This document shows, in pieces, positions 11,015-22,086 of a stretch of DNA of 64,000 nucleotides. Origin of the DNA: Setomelanomma holmii (lineage: Eukaryota; Ascomycota; Dothideomycetes; Pleosporales; Phaeosphaeriaceae); assembly GCA_010015745.1 (NCBI GenBank), contig ML978157.1:163713-227712 (forward strand), given 5' to 3'. The notes beneath the pieces were generated by a model. It worked only from the letters and a program-made list of their open reading frames with translations. It was not told the DNA's origin and searched no databases. The first letter of the stretch is position 1; each line of letters begins with the position of its first letter. Made by a program: the position numbers and the translations under genes.

Positions 11015-14000
11015 ATGCCGGCCGCGCGCCCTCGGGCTTCGTTTGAGCCCATTCCACCCGACTTCGATGTGCGCACCTTCGTTGAGAAAGCCGACAACTT
11101 TCAATATGTCGACCGCATCTCGTACGAGATGATCGCCTATAATGGCATAGAGCAATTCGAGAAATTGGTCCTGCTCCATGTCATTATAGGCGGCAAGCCT
11201 CTCGTGATCGACGACTTTGAGGAGGTGCTGGACCCATGGACATTCACACCCTCGTGGCTGCGCGACAACCATGGCGACAAAGGTAGGGATTGATGAGAAT
11301 ATACCCGTGGCGAAGAGGCTGACACTTTCCAGTCGAGAATGCGCGCAACCTCACATCCAAAGAGAACATCCCGCTCACGATCAAGCACTATCTCAAGCAC
11401 ATGAGCAAGCTCACCGACCAATTCTTCGACGCGCCCGGACGATACCGTGACAAGACTCGGCAACGCATTTATTTGAAGGACATTGATTGCCCACAGGTAT
11501 GGCAAGACAAGCTGAAGGACCACATCCCCGCTGGTCTGTTCTACCTCAATGAAAGCACTGGCGAAGTTGGCGGCCCGGGCGCATTGGACGAATCCGGCGG
11601 GCGCAAAGGTCGCGGAATCGGGCGCGCCGGAGACCTCATGAGCAGCTTACCACCAGACATGCGCGCCGAGAATTTGATGTGCTATATTGGACATGAAGGG
11701 ACCTACACGCCTTCGCACAGGGAGATGTGCGCGTCGCTGGGACAGAACATCATGGTCGATGCATCAGGACAGATCAGCAAGGACGGCAAACCCGAGCGCC
11801 CTGGCTCCTCCATCTGGTTCATGACAGAGACGAAGGACCGACACATAGTCTCGGAATACTGGCTGTCCGTGCTCGGCCATGACATTGAAGTGGAGAATCA
11901 CTTTGCGCAACTCGCCGCGTGGAAGAAGGGGCCTTTCACAACGTACGTGGTCGAGCAGCATCCTGGTGACTTTATTTTGATACCTCCGCTTGCACCGCAT
12001 CAAGTCTGGAATCGTGGTACCCGCACCATGAAGATCGCCTGGAATCGCACCACAGTCGAGACCCTTGAGCTAGCGCTTAACGAGGCGCTGCCTAACTCGC
12101 GTGTCGTCTGCCGTGACGAGCAGTACAAGAACAAGGCGATCGTCTACTATACGCTGTCAAAGTATTCGACACTCCTCAAATCATCCCGAGCGCAGGTCGA
12201 GATGGGTGGCGAGCACGCCGAGGCCATACAGCGCTCTGTGAAAGTTCGCCAGGTCCAGAAAGACTTCAAGAAGTTGTTCGATCTCTACAAGAACATTCTA
12301 CTTACGGAAATGTTTGCCCCTGAATCTCGTGAGCATCCTGAGTTCCTCCCTTACGACAGCAACGTCACCTGCGCCTACTGCAGATGCAACATTTTCAACC
12401 GCTTTCTCAGCTGTAAGAGCTGCAAAAATCTGCTTAGCTCCGAAATTGAGGAGCCGTACGATGTTTGTATGGACTGCTACTGTATGGGTCGAAGCTGCGG
12501 ATGTCAATCAGGCTATACGTGGGTCGAGCAGTGGAAGTGGAAAGATCTGATGCACAAATACGAGGAGTGGCGCGCGCAGATCATCGATATTGACAGTCAG
12601 ATGACTGAGAAGACCCCGCTGTCTCTCCAGGAAGAGCGCAGATATTTCGGCAAGAAGACCGTGGCTCAGGTCTGCCAGGAGCAGTTGCGCGTGCGACCTT
12701 TTGTAGACATCAAGGATCCACAACCCGAAAGCAACTCTGAAGACGAAGAGCATGTCGTGGATGAGTACGGCCACGTCAAGAAAGTGGCGAACAAGAAGTC
12801 AAAACAATGGCTCTCCAAACACAAATCTTGTCACTTCTGCCTGCATCGTCATCCAAAGTGGAAGATGGCATTTTGCTCGAACTGCGATCTTGCCTACTGC
12901 TACGGCACCTTGTTTCGCGCCCACGACATGATGCCGTTAAGCGTCATAGAGAACCGAAATTGGAAATGCCCCCATTGCAGAAGGGTGTGTAACACGGGCG
13001 CTTGTCGACGTGATCCTCGACAAAATCCGTACGAGCCGAAGGGAACCCTCCTTGGTCACGACACTCGGACAGTGGCCGATCCTCGGTCCGTAGAGTGTCT
13101 TGTAGACTTCAGCGTCTCCAATTTGAACTGGCTTCGCGAAGAGGAAGGCATGGGTCAGAATGCCATGCAACGTCGGTTACAGCAAGCAGAAATGGACAAA
13201 TTGGCTGACCCGTCTCTGGATCCAAGATACATGGACGAAGATCACACCTTCACTCGCGATGGTATTGCGTACTCTCCGGTGGAGGACACCAATGGTCAAT
13301 TTAACGACAACGGCGATAGCCAGCACCACAATGGACATGATGGACTCGACACATACTATGCCGACCCTGACGCCGATGGTGACATACCTCCCTTAGGTCA
13401 GAAGCGGGGCCGAGATGAGGAGGATGACGATGGCCCGAGGAGAAAGAAGAAGAAGGCTAAGAAGCAGAAGAAGAAGGATGCGAGCGCACAGCTACTTCAA
13501 TCGAAGAACATTTCTGGTAAGCAATATCAGAAGGAAGTGCAAAGGAAGCTTCTGGAGGAAGCGAAACGTGAAGATCGCTTCATTTTAGTCGTCGCACGGA
13601 TGAAGAACAAGTCGAAGATCGTCAAGCTATCTTTAAGCGTTGGTCTCCTTGACCAGATCAGACAGAGGCCAGTTCCTGAGCGCCTTCAAGTGGCACGACA
13701 AAGGACCCCAGAAGAAACTGATGGTACTGCTGCGATGGGGTCCATTCTGCAATCCGACATCCTGCCGAAACCTAGCGTACCCAGAGACTTCAGTGAGAAA
13801 GAGAAGGCTTCCAAAAAAATTTGCTACCGCGTCGAGGAAGATGAAGCGTGTAGTGCCAAGAAGCGGAATACTGATTACGGTGGACCTGCGAAGCCTGGCA
13901 GACCTCGCAGAAGTCGACGTTTTGAAGAACTCCCTCTCGATTCTGATGGGGAATTTGGTGATGAGGATGACGTCGAATACACCGGCCGTTCTCGCGGAAG

Positions 14001-14868
14001 AGCGTCAAACTGGCTAGCGCGCAGGAATGGGGGAGAAGAAGCTTTGCCTACCAAGCTTCCCCCCAACTTCAAGGACGGAACTGTCCGTCCCGGTTGCGAG
14101 AAGGACCGCGAGCGTAAACGTGGGTATGCCGAGCGAAGAAAGACCATACCACCAAAGCCGAAAGCCGGCATCCGTCCCATTGGACGTCCGCCGAAAAACG
14201 CCAACCGCAACAGCACTGGTAATATATCAGACAAAGACGGAGTTCACGAGGAAGACGACCAATCTAGCGAAGCTCTTCTTCTCGCACAACAAGCTGCTGC
14301 TGCAGCCTTGGAAGCGCAGAAGAAGGAAGAGGAGGCAAGGGCGGAGAAAGCTCGTTTCGAGGCAGCCGAGCGAGAAGCACAGGAGAATCTTCGAGCGAAC
14401 ATGGCCTTGTTCGAGGGTTCTAACAATGAGGGCAACCTGATCGATGGTTTCCTTGGCGATCTGCCGAACGACGAGGAGGCCGACGAAGACGAACAGCCCT
14501 GGGACGATGCATCGCCGGGACCCGTTCGCACGGGACCTCCACAACCTTCCAATTCGATCTTGACACGACCAGAGATGGAGGGCAAAAGGTTCAAGATAGT
14601 CGGAGCTACCTCCTCAAAGCGCAATGGCAACAGCACAAAGACCACAACCACAACGACAATCACAGCACCGGCATCGACGTTTGCGATTGTCAACAGGAAG
14701 AGTCGAGAGATAGCTCTATCAGACTCTGACAGCGAAGAAGACATACCAGCCAGCGCTCCAGCGCCGAAGAGGGCTCTCGGTAGACCACCTGGTCGGCCGT
14801 CAATGGTGCCCACTCGAGGGTCGAGCTCAGGCAAACGAGGGCGAGGCAGGCCAAGGAAGTCGATGTAG
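11015..14868 (+). CDS. JmjC-domain protein with 4CXXC_R1 zinc finger and AT-hooks
   Basis: Two exons (11,015-11,282 and 11,333-14,868) joined across a 50-base intron give 1,267 residues. The JmjC fold region carries a plausible Fe(II) triad: H-R-E at about residue 218 within 'TYTPSHREMCASLG', and the distal His in 'APHQVWNRG' at about 312. Next come a Cys-rich block (CAYC..., CKSC, CMDC, CGC; about 435-475) and a second one (CHFC..., CSNC, CPHCRRVCNTGACRRDP; about 589-650) that resembles the zf-4CXXC_R1 domain. The second half is disordered, with Lys-rich clusters, an Ala/Glu coiled coil, and AT-hook cores (KPGRPRR, GRPPGRP, RGRGRPRK at the C-terminus). The family acts on chromatin as Fe/2-oxoglutarate-dependent demethylases. 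Demethylase activity here is inferred from the triad only. An in-frame start at 10,949 is possible. Confidence 0.88.
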
Positions 14869-15264
14869 CGCAGTCGCGTTGATTGGCGAGGCCGAGAAGA
14901 TGCTCTCTTGGTGTAACTCTTAAGATGATTCAACGATGTATTTGTACTTCTTGCTTGCTTAGCGAGGCGCAGTGGGCTTGTAATACCCGAGTCTCAGTGA
15001 TGAAGCACCAGAGATGAAATCAGCGCAGGCTGTTGAACTTACTGCTGAAAGTCATCGAGCTTGACCAGAATATCAATGTATTTGAACCCTTGATCCTATT
15101 CCAGTTCACCGCACAATGGTTAAGGCCCTAGTATGAGCTTGGCTCAGCGGAGCGATAGTTGCACGTGAACTCGTGTTAGCGCGTTCCTGACCCAAGCCCT
15201 GGTTCATGGGTCGCATTTACCTTTCCTCACCCACTCAATCTCACAATCAAGCGACGCTGTCGTG
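14869..15264. other. Intergenic between two same-strand genes
   Basis: This is the 3' flank of the JmjC gene and promoter of the HhH gene. I see no coding content. Confidence 0.5.
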
Positions 15265-16141
15265 ATGCCTTCTCATCACATTAGCAGTATTACAATTGAC
15301 ACCTTCAATGACGTCCTCGACCGTTATCCGCCCGCCGCACCAGAGAAGCTTCGTGACCTCGACGCGCAACGCTATGACACGATACCCACGACATTCGCAC
15401 AAAGAGTCGCGAGCATAGAAGAAGCACATTTGAGCAAAGACGAAGTGGAGAAGCTTGTGGAGTGGAAACTGTACGTTACGCACGCGTCATCTAGCGAACC
15501 AGGAGTCATTCAGGTAACCAACATGATACAGGAAACACGGCACCTTCCGTCCCAAGCTCCTTGGTTTAGTCCAGAGCAACTCGTCCTCCGCGATCGATAG
15601 TACTACACGAGCCGCATTCGATCTTTTGCCTGGCGGCAAGCCTAACACGAAAGATATACTCGCTGCACTGAAGAAGTTAGCTGAGCTCAAGGGCATTGGA
15701 CCAGCTACGGCTTCCCTGCTGCTCTCAGTAGCTGCACCTGACAGCGTACCGTTCTTCTCAGACGAGCTGTTCAGGTGGTGTATGTGGGACGAGCAGGGGA
15801 GTCCAGGGGGATGGCAGCGCAAAATCAAGTACAATAACAAAGAGTATGAAGAGTTAGTGCCGAAGGTCCAGGCGTTGAGGAAGAGACTGGGTGAGAAGGT
15901 TCGTGCGCTGGATATTGAGAGGGTGGCTTGGGTGTTGGGGAATGAGGCGATCGACGTGGGCGACGATCAAGTGAAAGACGACGCACAAGAGGAAGAGAAG
16001 ACAGAGACGACAAAAGAGGAAGAAGAGGTTGCGGACACGAAAGATGCTGAAGCGAAGCCAAAGAAGGGCACGAAACGAAAAGCAGCCGAAACCAAGGTAC
16101 CGGCTGAAGGCACTAGGAAGAGCAGTCGCACAAAGCGTTGA
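15265..16141 (+). CDS. Conserved fungal protein with helix-hairpin-helix-like motif
   Basis: Two exons (15,265-15,470 and 15,532-16,141) joined by a 61-base GTACGT...ACAG intron encode 271 residues. The join restores 'EWKLKHGTFRPKLLGLVQSN', which reads as continuous conserved sequence. Residues about 110-125 (ELKGIGPATASLLLS) form a helix-hairpin-helix motif like those in DNA glycosylases and other DNA-binding proteins. It is followed by 'VPFFSDELFRWCMWDE', a block I associate with an uncharacterised ascomycete family. No catalytic Asp/Lys signature of the glycosylases is evident. The last 75 residues are a Glu/Lys-rich tail ending KSSRTKR, probably nuclear. A role in DNA binding is inference. 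Confidence 0.75.
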
Positions 16142-16555
16142 CCGAGACGACCATAGCCGGACACTATATACCTGCACTGCTTTCTTGCATGACATGCTCC
16201 TGGACAGCCCTCGTGGGGCAATCATGGCGCTTCCCCTTAGGTTAAGCTGACTGCATCATGCAAAGCGCACGGTCCTTACGCATGCCGTGCCGACTACCTC
16301 AGAACTTGGGCGTTACCCTCTGTCGAGCCGCGTTCAAGTTCAAAAACCCCTCTCTCGTTTCTATATTGCTCAAGGTCGTTTGTATGCACGATCTCCAAAG
16401 CGTTATTCTGAGTCGGCTCAGGCCGAAGCCCGTTCAAGAACACACTCAGTGACTGCCAGACTGGGGTTTCTTTGCTGACACGGCTGCGATGACAAAGAAG
16501 ATTCAGCTTCTTTCTAGCGTGCAGATGATGCAGAAACTCAACATGCATAACAGCC
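16142..16555. other. Intergenic, no gene seen
   Basis: This stretch lies between the HhH gene and the second HET relic. No motif was found. Confidence 0.4.
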
Positions 16556-18502
16556 GATACCTTATGGTTCGATCCGGCTTCTCAATTTGCTGCCGGGAAA
16601 GGACGATGAGGACATCCACGGTGTCCTCGTCCTTACTCCACTGGATTCGCAAGTCTGCTACGAGGCAGTGTCTTATGTGTAGGGGAACTCTTCCCATCTC
16701 GCCAGAATGTATATGAACGGGAAGCCTTGCGCAAGGAGTCATATTTTGGTTGAATGCCTTCGAGGTCTCAGGCGCGCAACGAATGTGCGCATGCTCTGAA
16801 TCGATGCCCTTTGCATCATTCCAAATGATGTCGAGGAGAAGAGTAATCAAGTCGCGCTTATGGCTCAGATTCACCGTTCAGCTTTTAAGACGATGATCTG
16901 GCTTGGGGAGGACAAGGAAAATAGATCTTGGGGATACAGCCTCCCGTGAAGCTCAGGCGTTCTACCCACCTCCTCCCTCTCATTGGCTCTTCTTGAGTAT
17001 CTTGCACTTGACCTCCACGTGCGCTTCGATGCACAGAGCGCTATACATGCGACTAGTCTTCGCCACGTCTGTGAGCTGGGGTGGTGGTCTCGTGTCTGGA
17101 CATGACATCTGTCTTCACTTTTTGGCTGTGCAAATACTGATTGCGCTCACTCACATCCGCGGGTAGTTCAGGAAATCTTGCTCTCAGCATCTGCGAACGT
17201 TATGCTAGGAAAAGCTTACTTGCCCCGGGAGATGATTCGTCGTGCAGCGACAAATTACGTTAGCCATATCACAACATGCTGCCACGATAGGGCTTTGAGC
17301 GGACTACGAACAGAACATACGTATATCATCACGACTGAGATGGCTAGTGTCGTTGAAGTCATCTTGTCCTTCCAGCGCGTACCTCCCGAGACGAAGAATG
17401 AACTGCTCGCAAACCTCTGGATGTGCCGCAACCGGCTGGCAGAAATCAAGTATTGACAAGATTTACGATGTCCTGGTCCTGCTGAGTTCTAGCCCCGTGA
17501 TATATACGAACTATAGTAGTAGTTTCGCAGGCGTATGTCGCCTCGTAGTTCTCTAGTACATAAAGGCTAGAGGAAATCTCCACGCTCTCAAAGGCGTCCG
17601 CTGTAGGGATGCAGACCGCGATGACTCAGAAGATTGGACGTCTTGGTGTACGGACTGGAATGATCTGCGTTAGTGGCTGAGGATCAGTACAAAGTGCTAA
17701 TTGAGCTCTATAAGCATGTATACTCAGCCTCAGGGAGCCACCAAGCACGAATCATTACGGAAACACCTCAGCTCTCCTATCCCAACGCCCTGAACGTTGC
17801 CGTTCAGGTCTTTGATCGCGTAATACACACAAACGGCCTCTTGCCATTCAAGCGAGACCAGATGTCTGTTAAGGGATCCGTGTTGCTTAGCAGTCTTCTC
17901 CAAACGCTTCAACGACCCGAGTTAACTGGTCAAGAGTCTTCGTACTATAGTGCAGGGGGTAGCATCTTTTCCGAGTTCTGGAGAACGCTGCTGGGCGATT
18001 GTATCATCCGGTCCCCGAAAAGTCAACATATGTTTCATGCTACGCGACAAACAAGCGATCACGATTACGAGCCATCTATTCGCAGAGCTACTGCCTCCGA
18101 TCTCATATCCTTCCTTCTCTGGAGGTTTGCTGGAAGTCAAGGCTTCTACTCAGGGCGAAGTTTTGGTAATTCACAAGAGAAATCTTGGCCAGCGAAGAAT
18201 GATTGGGACCCAGAATCAGAAAACCTCCAGAAGATCCTGCAGTGCACAACATCAACGCCTCGGTCGCTAGAGCGACGTCTGGACGACGCATGTTCGTTAC
18301 TGAGATGGGTTTCATTGGCCTATGGCCCGAGCTGACCAAAGTGGAAGATAAAGTGGCAATCTTGCTCGGCGGATCCACACCGTTCATGCTACGCGAAGAG
18401 CCCTCGGAATTCGGTCCGAGCATTTATAGGTTGCTTGGAGACTGCTACGTTCATGGTGTCATGGATGGTGAACTCGTGGAGGGCGAGAAGACGGAGGATT
18501 AG
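16556..18502 (+). pseudogene. HET-domain gene relic 2 (two nonsense codons plus frameshifts)
   Basis: From about 16,556 one frame reads the HET start I-R-L-L-N-L-L-P-G and then Y-E-A-V-S-Y-V, but the next codon, normally Trp, is TAG (16,680-16,682). The same frame continues to 'RRATNVRML', where the Trp of the W-I-D-A-L-C-I motif is TGA (16,797-16,799), and on through 'NQVALMAQIHRSAFKTMIWLGED' to about 16,920. Frame is then lost. The helical middle domain survives in the frame 17,673-18,335. The C-terminal part (RRMFVTEMGFIGLWPE..., YRLLGDCYVHGVMDGEL) is in another frame up to 18,502. The catalogue of parts and their order are those of a complete HET protein, so this is a full-length gene that decayed in place. 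Confidence 0.82.
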
Positions 18503-18857
18503 CCGATGCTCGCGTTGAGATGATTTGGGGCATACGCGTCGTTTAAATCGCAAGATTGGGAGACGAGAGACGCCTTGAACGGAATGATCAAGTCATCATC
18601 TCCATCAAGCAATCGCGCTACTCACACGTATCAAGCTAACTAACGAGAAGCTCTACGAACATATTGATAACTAACGAGAAGCCCTACGGATATGTTGCAT
18701 ACTGCCGACCGTCATGTTGGTGCGCGATTCACATTGCTGTGCGCATCTCCAAAGTTCAGATCGATTTAAAGTTATTAACTCCTACAGGCACGGCTTGCAC
18801 CGCAGCGAAACTACACATGTCACTATAATTCTTACAAAAACACTTTCTAGGCAGAAT
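18503..18857. other. Intergenic with a short tandem repeat
   Basis: This is the gap between the convergent HET relic 2 and the DUF6594 gene. Its only visible structure is the 31-base duplication listed separately. Confidence 0.4.
18638..18699. repeat. Two-copy direct repeat, 31-base period
   Basis: The segment 'aactaacgagaagctctacg' at 18,638 recurs at 18,669 as 'aactaacgagaagccctacg', and the following bases (aacatattgat / gatatgttgca) also match imperfectly. The period is 31 bases with a handful of substitutions. Confidence 0.75.
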
Positions 18858-19875
18858 TCACGCAGTAGTAACGGCGAAGATTTCGACGCACTTCGCATCT
18901 GTCAAGCCCATCAGACACACTGAGACCAGTGCGTTGAAGACGGCGATGATTGCGAGCCTTGCGGGCATAGATTGCACAACATAAAGCACCACGATCGACG
19001 TTATTGGTAACAAAGACACGAAAATGTTGATGATCCATTGCAACACACGAGAGCTCGTTCTGTCGTTGCCACCAGATACGGCATAGAGTATGGGTGATTC
19101 GATCGTAGATCCGCAGCCGCATTTGTGTCGAGCAAGAGCTTCAAGTCGCACAACTCTCGTCGGAGACTTATTTCCGATGTCCCACGGACGACATGTATCG
19201 CCATCAGTAAGATAGGCTCCAGAATTCGCCCGCGAAGCATGCGCTTCGACATCGTTGCTGATCAGCTCAAAATTGTCTGGGCATATCATGCTGGAGACTG
19301 TTCCGAATTGGCGGCGCGATATCTTCGCGTGTTCCGGAAATTTTAGACCGGTGCGTTGCTGCATCAGTGCATGGTCTGGCGAAAGTAAGCAAGAGCATGT
19401 AAACTGACATTCCACAGCCGATCAACTTACGGTACGCTTTCAACGTCCGTCTGATCTCCAGTATCAGCTTCAGATGTCCTTTATCGTCATCCGACTCTGA
19501 CACGCGAAGACGATGCCACGTGCTTGCATCAATCGATTGCTCCGCGCCGGTGGTGTGGTCTTGTCGCGCTTGCTTCTCTCGCAGACGTTTCTCCAGATCG
19601 AGAAGCTCGACTTGATGGTAGAGCAAGTTCTGCGCTTCCAATGCCTCAAAATCTTGAGCTTTCTTGGGCTCGACTTGGATTTTCGCGTCTTCGATGCTAA
19701 GTGCGGGCAGCCAATGCCGGCACCAGGCAAGGACTCGGTGGATTTGGCATTTGCTATAGGCTGAAGTTGTGCCATCTGGACGGAACGTTCGAAGGAAGTC
19801 TGCTTGAGTGAAGTGAACCGGCTGAGGCCTGTTCAGCTCGGGTTCATCGACGAAAGGCTGTGTCGGGAGTTTCAA
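18858..19875 (-). CDS. DUF6594-type membrane protein (start uncertain)
   Basis: Two exons (about 19,431-19,875 and 18,858-19,375) with a 55-base GTAAGT...CCAG intron join in frame at 'LKAY/HHALMQQRTGL'. The N-terminal half has the 'FEALEAQNLLYHQVELLDLE' helix and Arg/Lys-rich coiled coil characteristic of fungal DUF6594 proteins. The C-terminal part has three closely spaced hydrophobic helices, including 'LPITSIVVLYVVQSMPARLA', which is the usual membrane end of the family. The function of DUF6594 is unknown. Many such genes lie near HET or NLR-like genes in fungi, and this one sits next to a HET relic. No ATG opens the first exon (the frame begins at a TTG after a stop), so either an upstream exon exists or the 5' end is damaged. 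Confidence 0.65.
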
Positions 19876-20398
19876 GCGTCAGGATGCTCGATTGAAGCAT
19901 TACCGCAAGTATCATTCACCTCTCGAAGCACACTCAAACGGACTACTCGCGTCTATGAAGTTTGTGTTGACTGGATTTGATCTGGATTGAAGTGCACCAA
20001 TCGCGACAGCGTTGTGTGGACGTTATTTCACAGGCAAGTATCGAAGAAGTAACTTGCTGCGACACATGCGGCCGAAGGACGCCACGCGATCATCTCCATA
20101 CCGCTAAGTAACGACTCTGAATCCTCCTTATGCTCTGTCAATATTAGCGCAAGGCCTTACTTCCTTCCTTATCAACAATCATGCCCAAGTGGCGCTTCGA
20201 CGAGATGTAGAAGCAAAGTGGTTGGTCAAGGGCTGATGGTTAACAGGTCAGCCTCAGCATATTAGATCTAATTATAATGCGTGTTCGTACGATGCCCGAG
20301 CGCTCCGTCGCATTTCTATGTATTTTTCCACCTCATTAACGACTGTTATATCGATTCTGCAGCAAACGTCGACCTCGCTCCACCGAAAGCACGCACAA
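19876..20398. other. Intergenic, no gene seen
   Basis: This stretch holds the missing 5' end or promoter of the DUF6594 gene and the 3' flank of the lipase-like gene. I cannot identify an upstream exon. Confidence 0.4.
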
Positions 20399-21532
20399 TT
20401 ATGACACCTCAGCCACTTCTGGAAAATCTCCATGAATGCCATCCAACACTCCGTGCCCACCAGACTTCAACACCATATCCAAGAAGGCAGTCACGTACGT
20501 GACGGTCAGCTTCATCATCCTTTCGCCCTCCACCGTACCAAGCACTTCTCCAGCCTGCGGCGGTAGCATTTCCTGAAGGCCGAGGACGGAAGTGATCAAA
20601 GGCAAATCCGAGAAGCTATAATGCGCGGCGCCCTTGACTTCGAATTCCTTCTTCCAGCCAGTCAGCTTGGGCCAGATAGCTTTCCACGATGGGTCGGTCT
20701 CTTGCGTCTTATTCTCGTGTCCGATGAGCATGAAGTGACGATCGAGACCAGTCTCCAAGACAGGGCCGAACATGGTGCCGTCGAGGTTCAGTGCAACGAG
20801 TGCAGATGGGATTCGGAGCATAGCAGCTGCTGCGGTTGCGCCGCCTAGAGAATGGCCGATGAGTGCTGTCTTCCTCTTACAATCCGCTTTGCCGTGACCG
20901 AGAATTTGTTTGCTAGTAACTGACGTATTTGTGAAATGTTGGTGCACGAACACAAAATCCTCGACGCGTGTCTTCAGGGTCAGCTCGACGTCCGCGTCAG
21001 TGCTGAGATCAGCGTCTGTGATGATGGTGCCGTAGGGGTACTCTACAATGTCGGCATCGTACGGGTGATCCATGGAGACGGCCAAGTACCCTGCAGCAGC
21101 GATGCTCTGAAGCATACTATTGTACAGCATTCGAGATGTGCCTAGAGCGCCGGAGAATAGGACGAGAGGGAAGGACAGAGTAGCGTCGCGACCACGGCTC
21201 GTGCTTTTGCTGCACGTCTCGAGCCGGAGGGACTGGAAAGAGCCATTGAGTAGTCCGTAGGCGGCGAACTTGTCGTTCTGGAAGGCGGCAGTGGCGGGCG
21301 GCATGTATCGCTGAACTTCCTTCTTTCGACAGTATGATACAGGAGAGAAGGTAGAGATCACAACTGAGCGCTGTCGACCATCGTTTGCGAATGGGTCGAG
21401 TCGGCTGGAGTCGGTCAACGAAGCCGTGGTGATTGCCACGTCATATCTTTGAGGACCAACGATGGGAAGGATGTTGGCGAGACTCGATGGCAATGCCACG
21501 CAAGCAAAGAGGAGGATGGTTTGATAGGTCAT
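20399..21532 (-). CDS. Secreted PAF-acetylhydrolase-like alpha/beta hydrolase
   Basis: This intronless 377-residue frame has an N-terminal signal peptide (TILLFACVALPSSLA, cleavage near residue 20). The alpha/beta-hydrolase core resembles platelet-activating-factor acetylhydrolase, isoform II type (1-alkyl-2-acetylglycerophosphocholine esterases). The nucleophile elbow is GHSLGGA with Ser about 228. The acid is probably Asp about 251 in 'VALNLDG', and the base His about 304 in 'GAAHYSFSD'. An oxyanion-type 'LVLFSGALGTSR' segment and 'VSMDHPYDA' are also typical. Length fits the fungal members. It would hydrolyse short-chain ester bonds outside the cell; the substrate is unknown. It is divergent to the Zn2Cys6 regulator 554 bases away, which may control it (inference). 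Confidence 0.82.
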   Translation of the reverse strand: MTYQTILLFACVALPSSLANILPIVGPQRYDVAITTASLTDSSRLDPFANDGRQRSVVISTFSPVSYCRKKEVQRYMPPATAAFQNDKFAAYGLLNGSFQSLRLETCSKSTSRGRDATLSFPLVLFSGALGTSRMLYNSMLQSIAAAGYLAVSMDHPYDADIVEYPYGTIITDADLSTDADVELTLKTRVEDFVFVHQHFTNTSVTSKQILGHGKADCKRKTALIGHSLGGATAAAAMLRIPSALVALNLDGTMFGPVLETGLDRHFMLIGHENKTQETDPSWKAIWPKLTGWKKEFEVKGAAHYSFSDLPLITSVLGLQEMLPPQAGEVLGTVEGERMMKLTVTYVTAFLDMVLKSGGHGVLDGIHGDFPEVAEVS

Positions 21533-22086
21533 CGTGGGAATCGGGAGGAAGATTTGTAGCTGGATGTCAAGACTCGAAAGTTAAATGTTGATGAGGAAGC
21601 GATGTCCTTGGAACGACCTTGGATGCTCAACATTGATGGCTCTCGGTACTTATGTACTTCTCCCTCAGACTACATGATGGACGACTCAAGCAGCAAAGCA
21701 CGGCCTCCCCATGTACGCCCTACCATTTCTGGATGCAGTAAAGCTGAATAGGGCTGTGGCGAAGATCATTCATAGTTGAGCCGCATCGATCTCTAATCAC
21801 CGAGCACCGTACCGGGTTTTACATATCGTTCTCGACAAAGGTGGTCACGGTGTTAGGTGAGCTGCCGCTATTCATGGTTTCTTCATCTCGCCCCACTTCG
21901 CTCCAAATGAAGCTAGACGCGCTCTTTCGCTTCCCGATCTGGTAAAGCTTCTCCAGCACGCAAATACCTTGATCCACCATGCCCAAACCTGTCTTCTGAC
22001 ACACACGCTCTATGACTTCCCAATGCGTGCCTACCAATCTCTTCTGCGGTTGCGCATTCAGCTTCCAGTAACCAAGCGAAGACCAG
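21533..22086. promoter_or_regulatory. Divergent promoter region, hydrolase / Zn2Cys6 factor
   Basis: These 554 bases lie between two divergent intact genes. I did not find a clear CGG-N-CCG palindrome that would mark a Zn2Cys6 binding site. Confidence 0.35.

Noticed and set aside
16567..16590. T-loop-like GGTTCGATCC as a possible tRNA
   Set aside because: The flanking bases do not pair into a T-stem, and no acceptor or anticodon arm is found at the right spacing.
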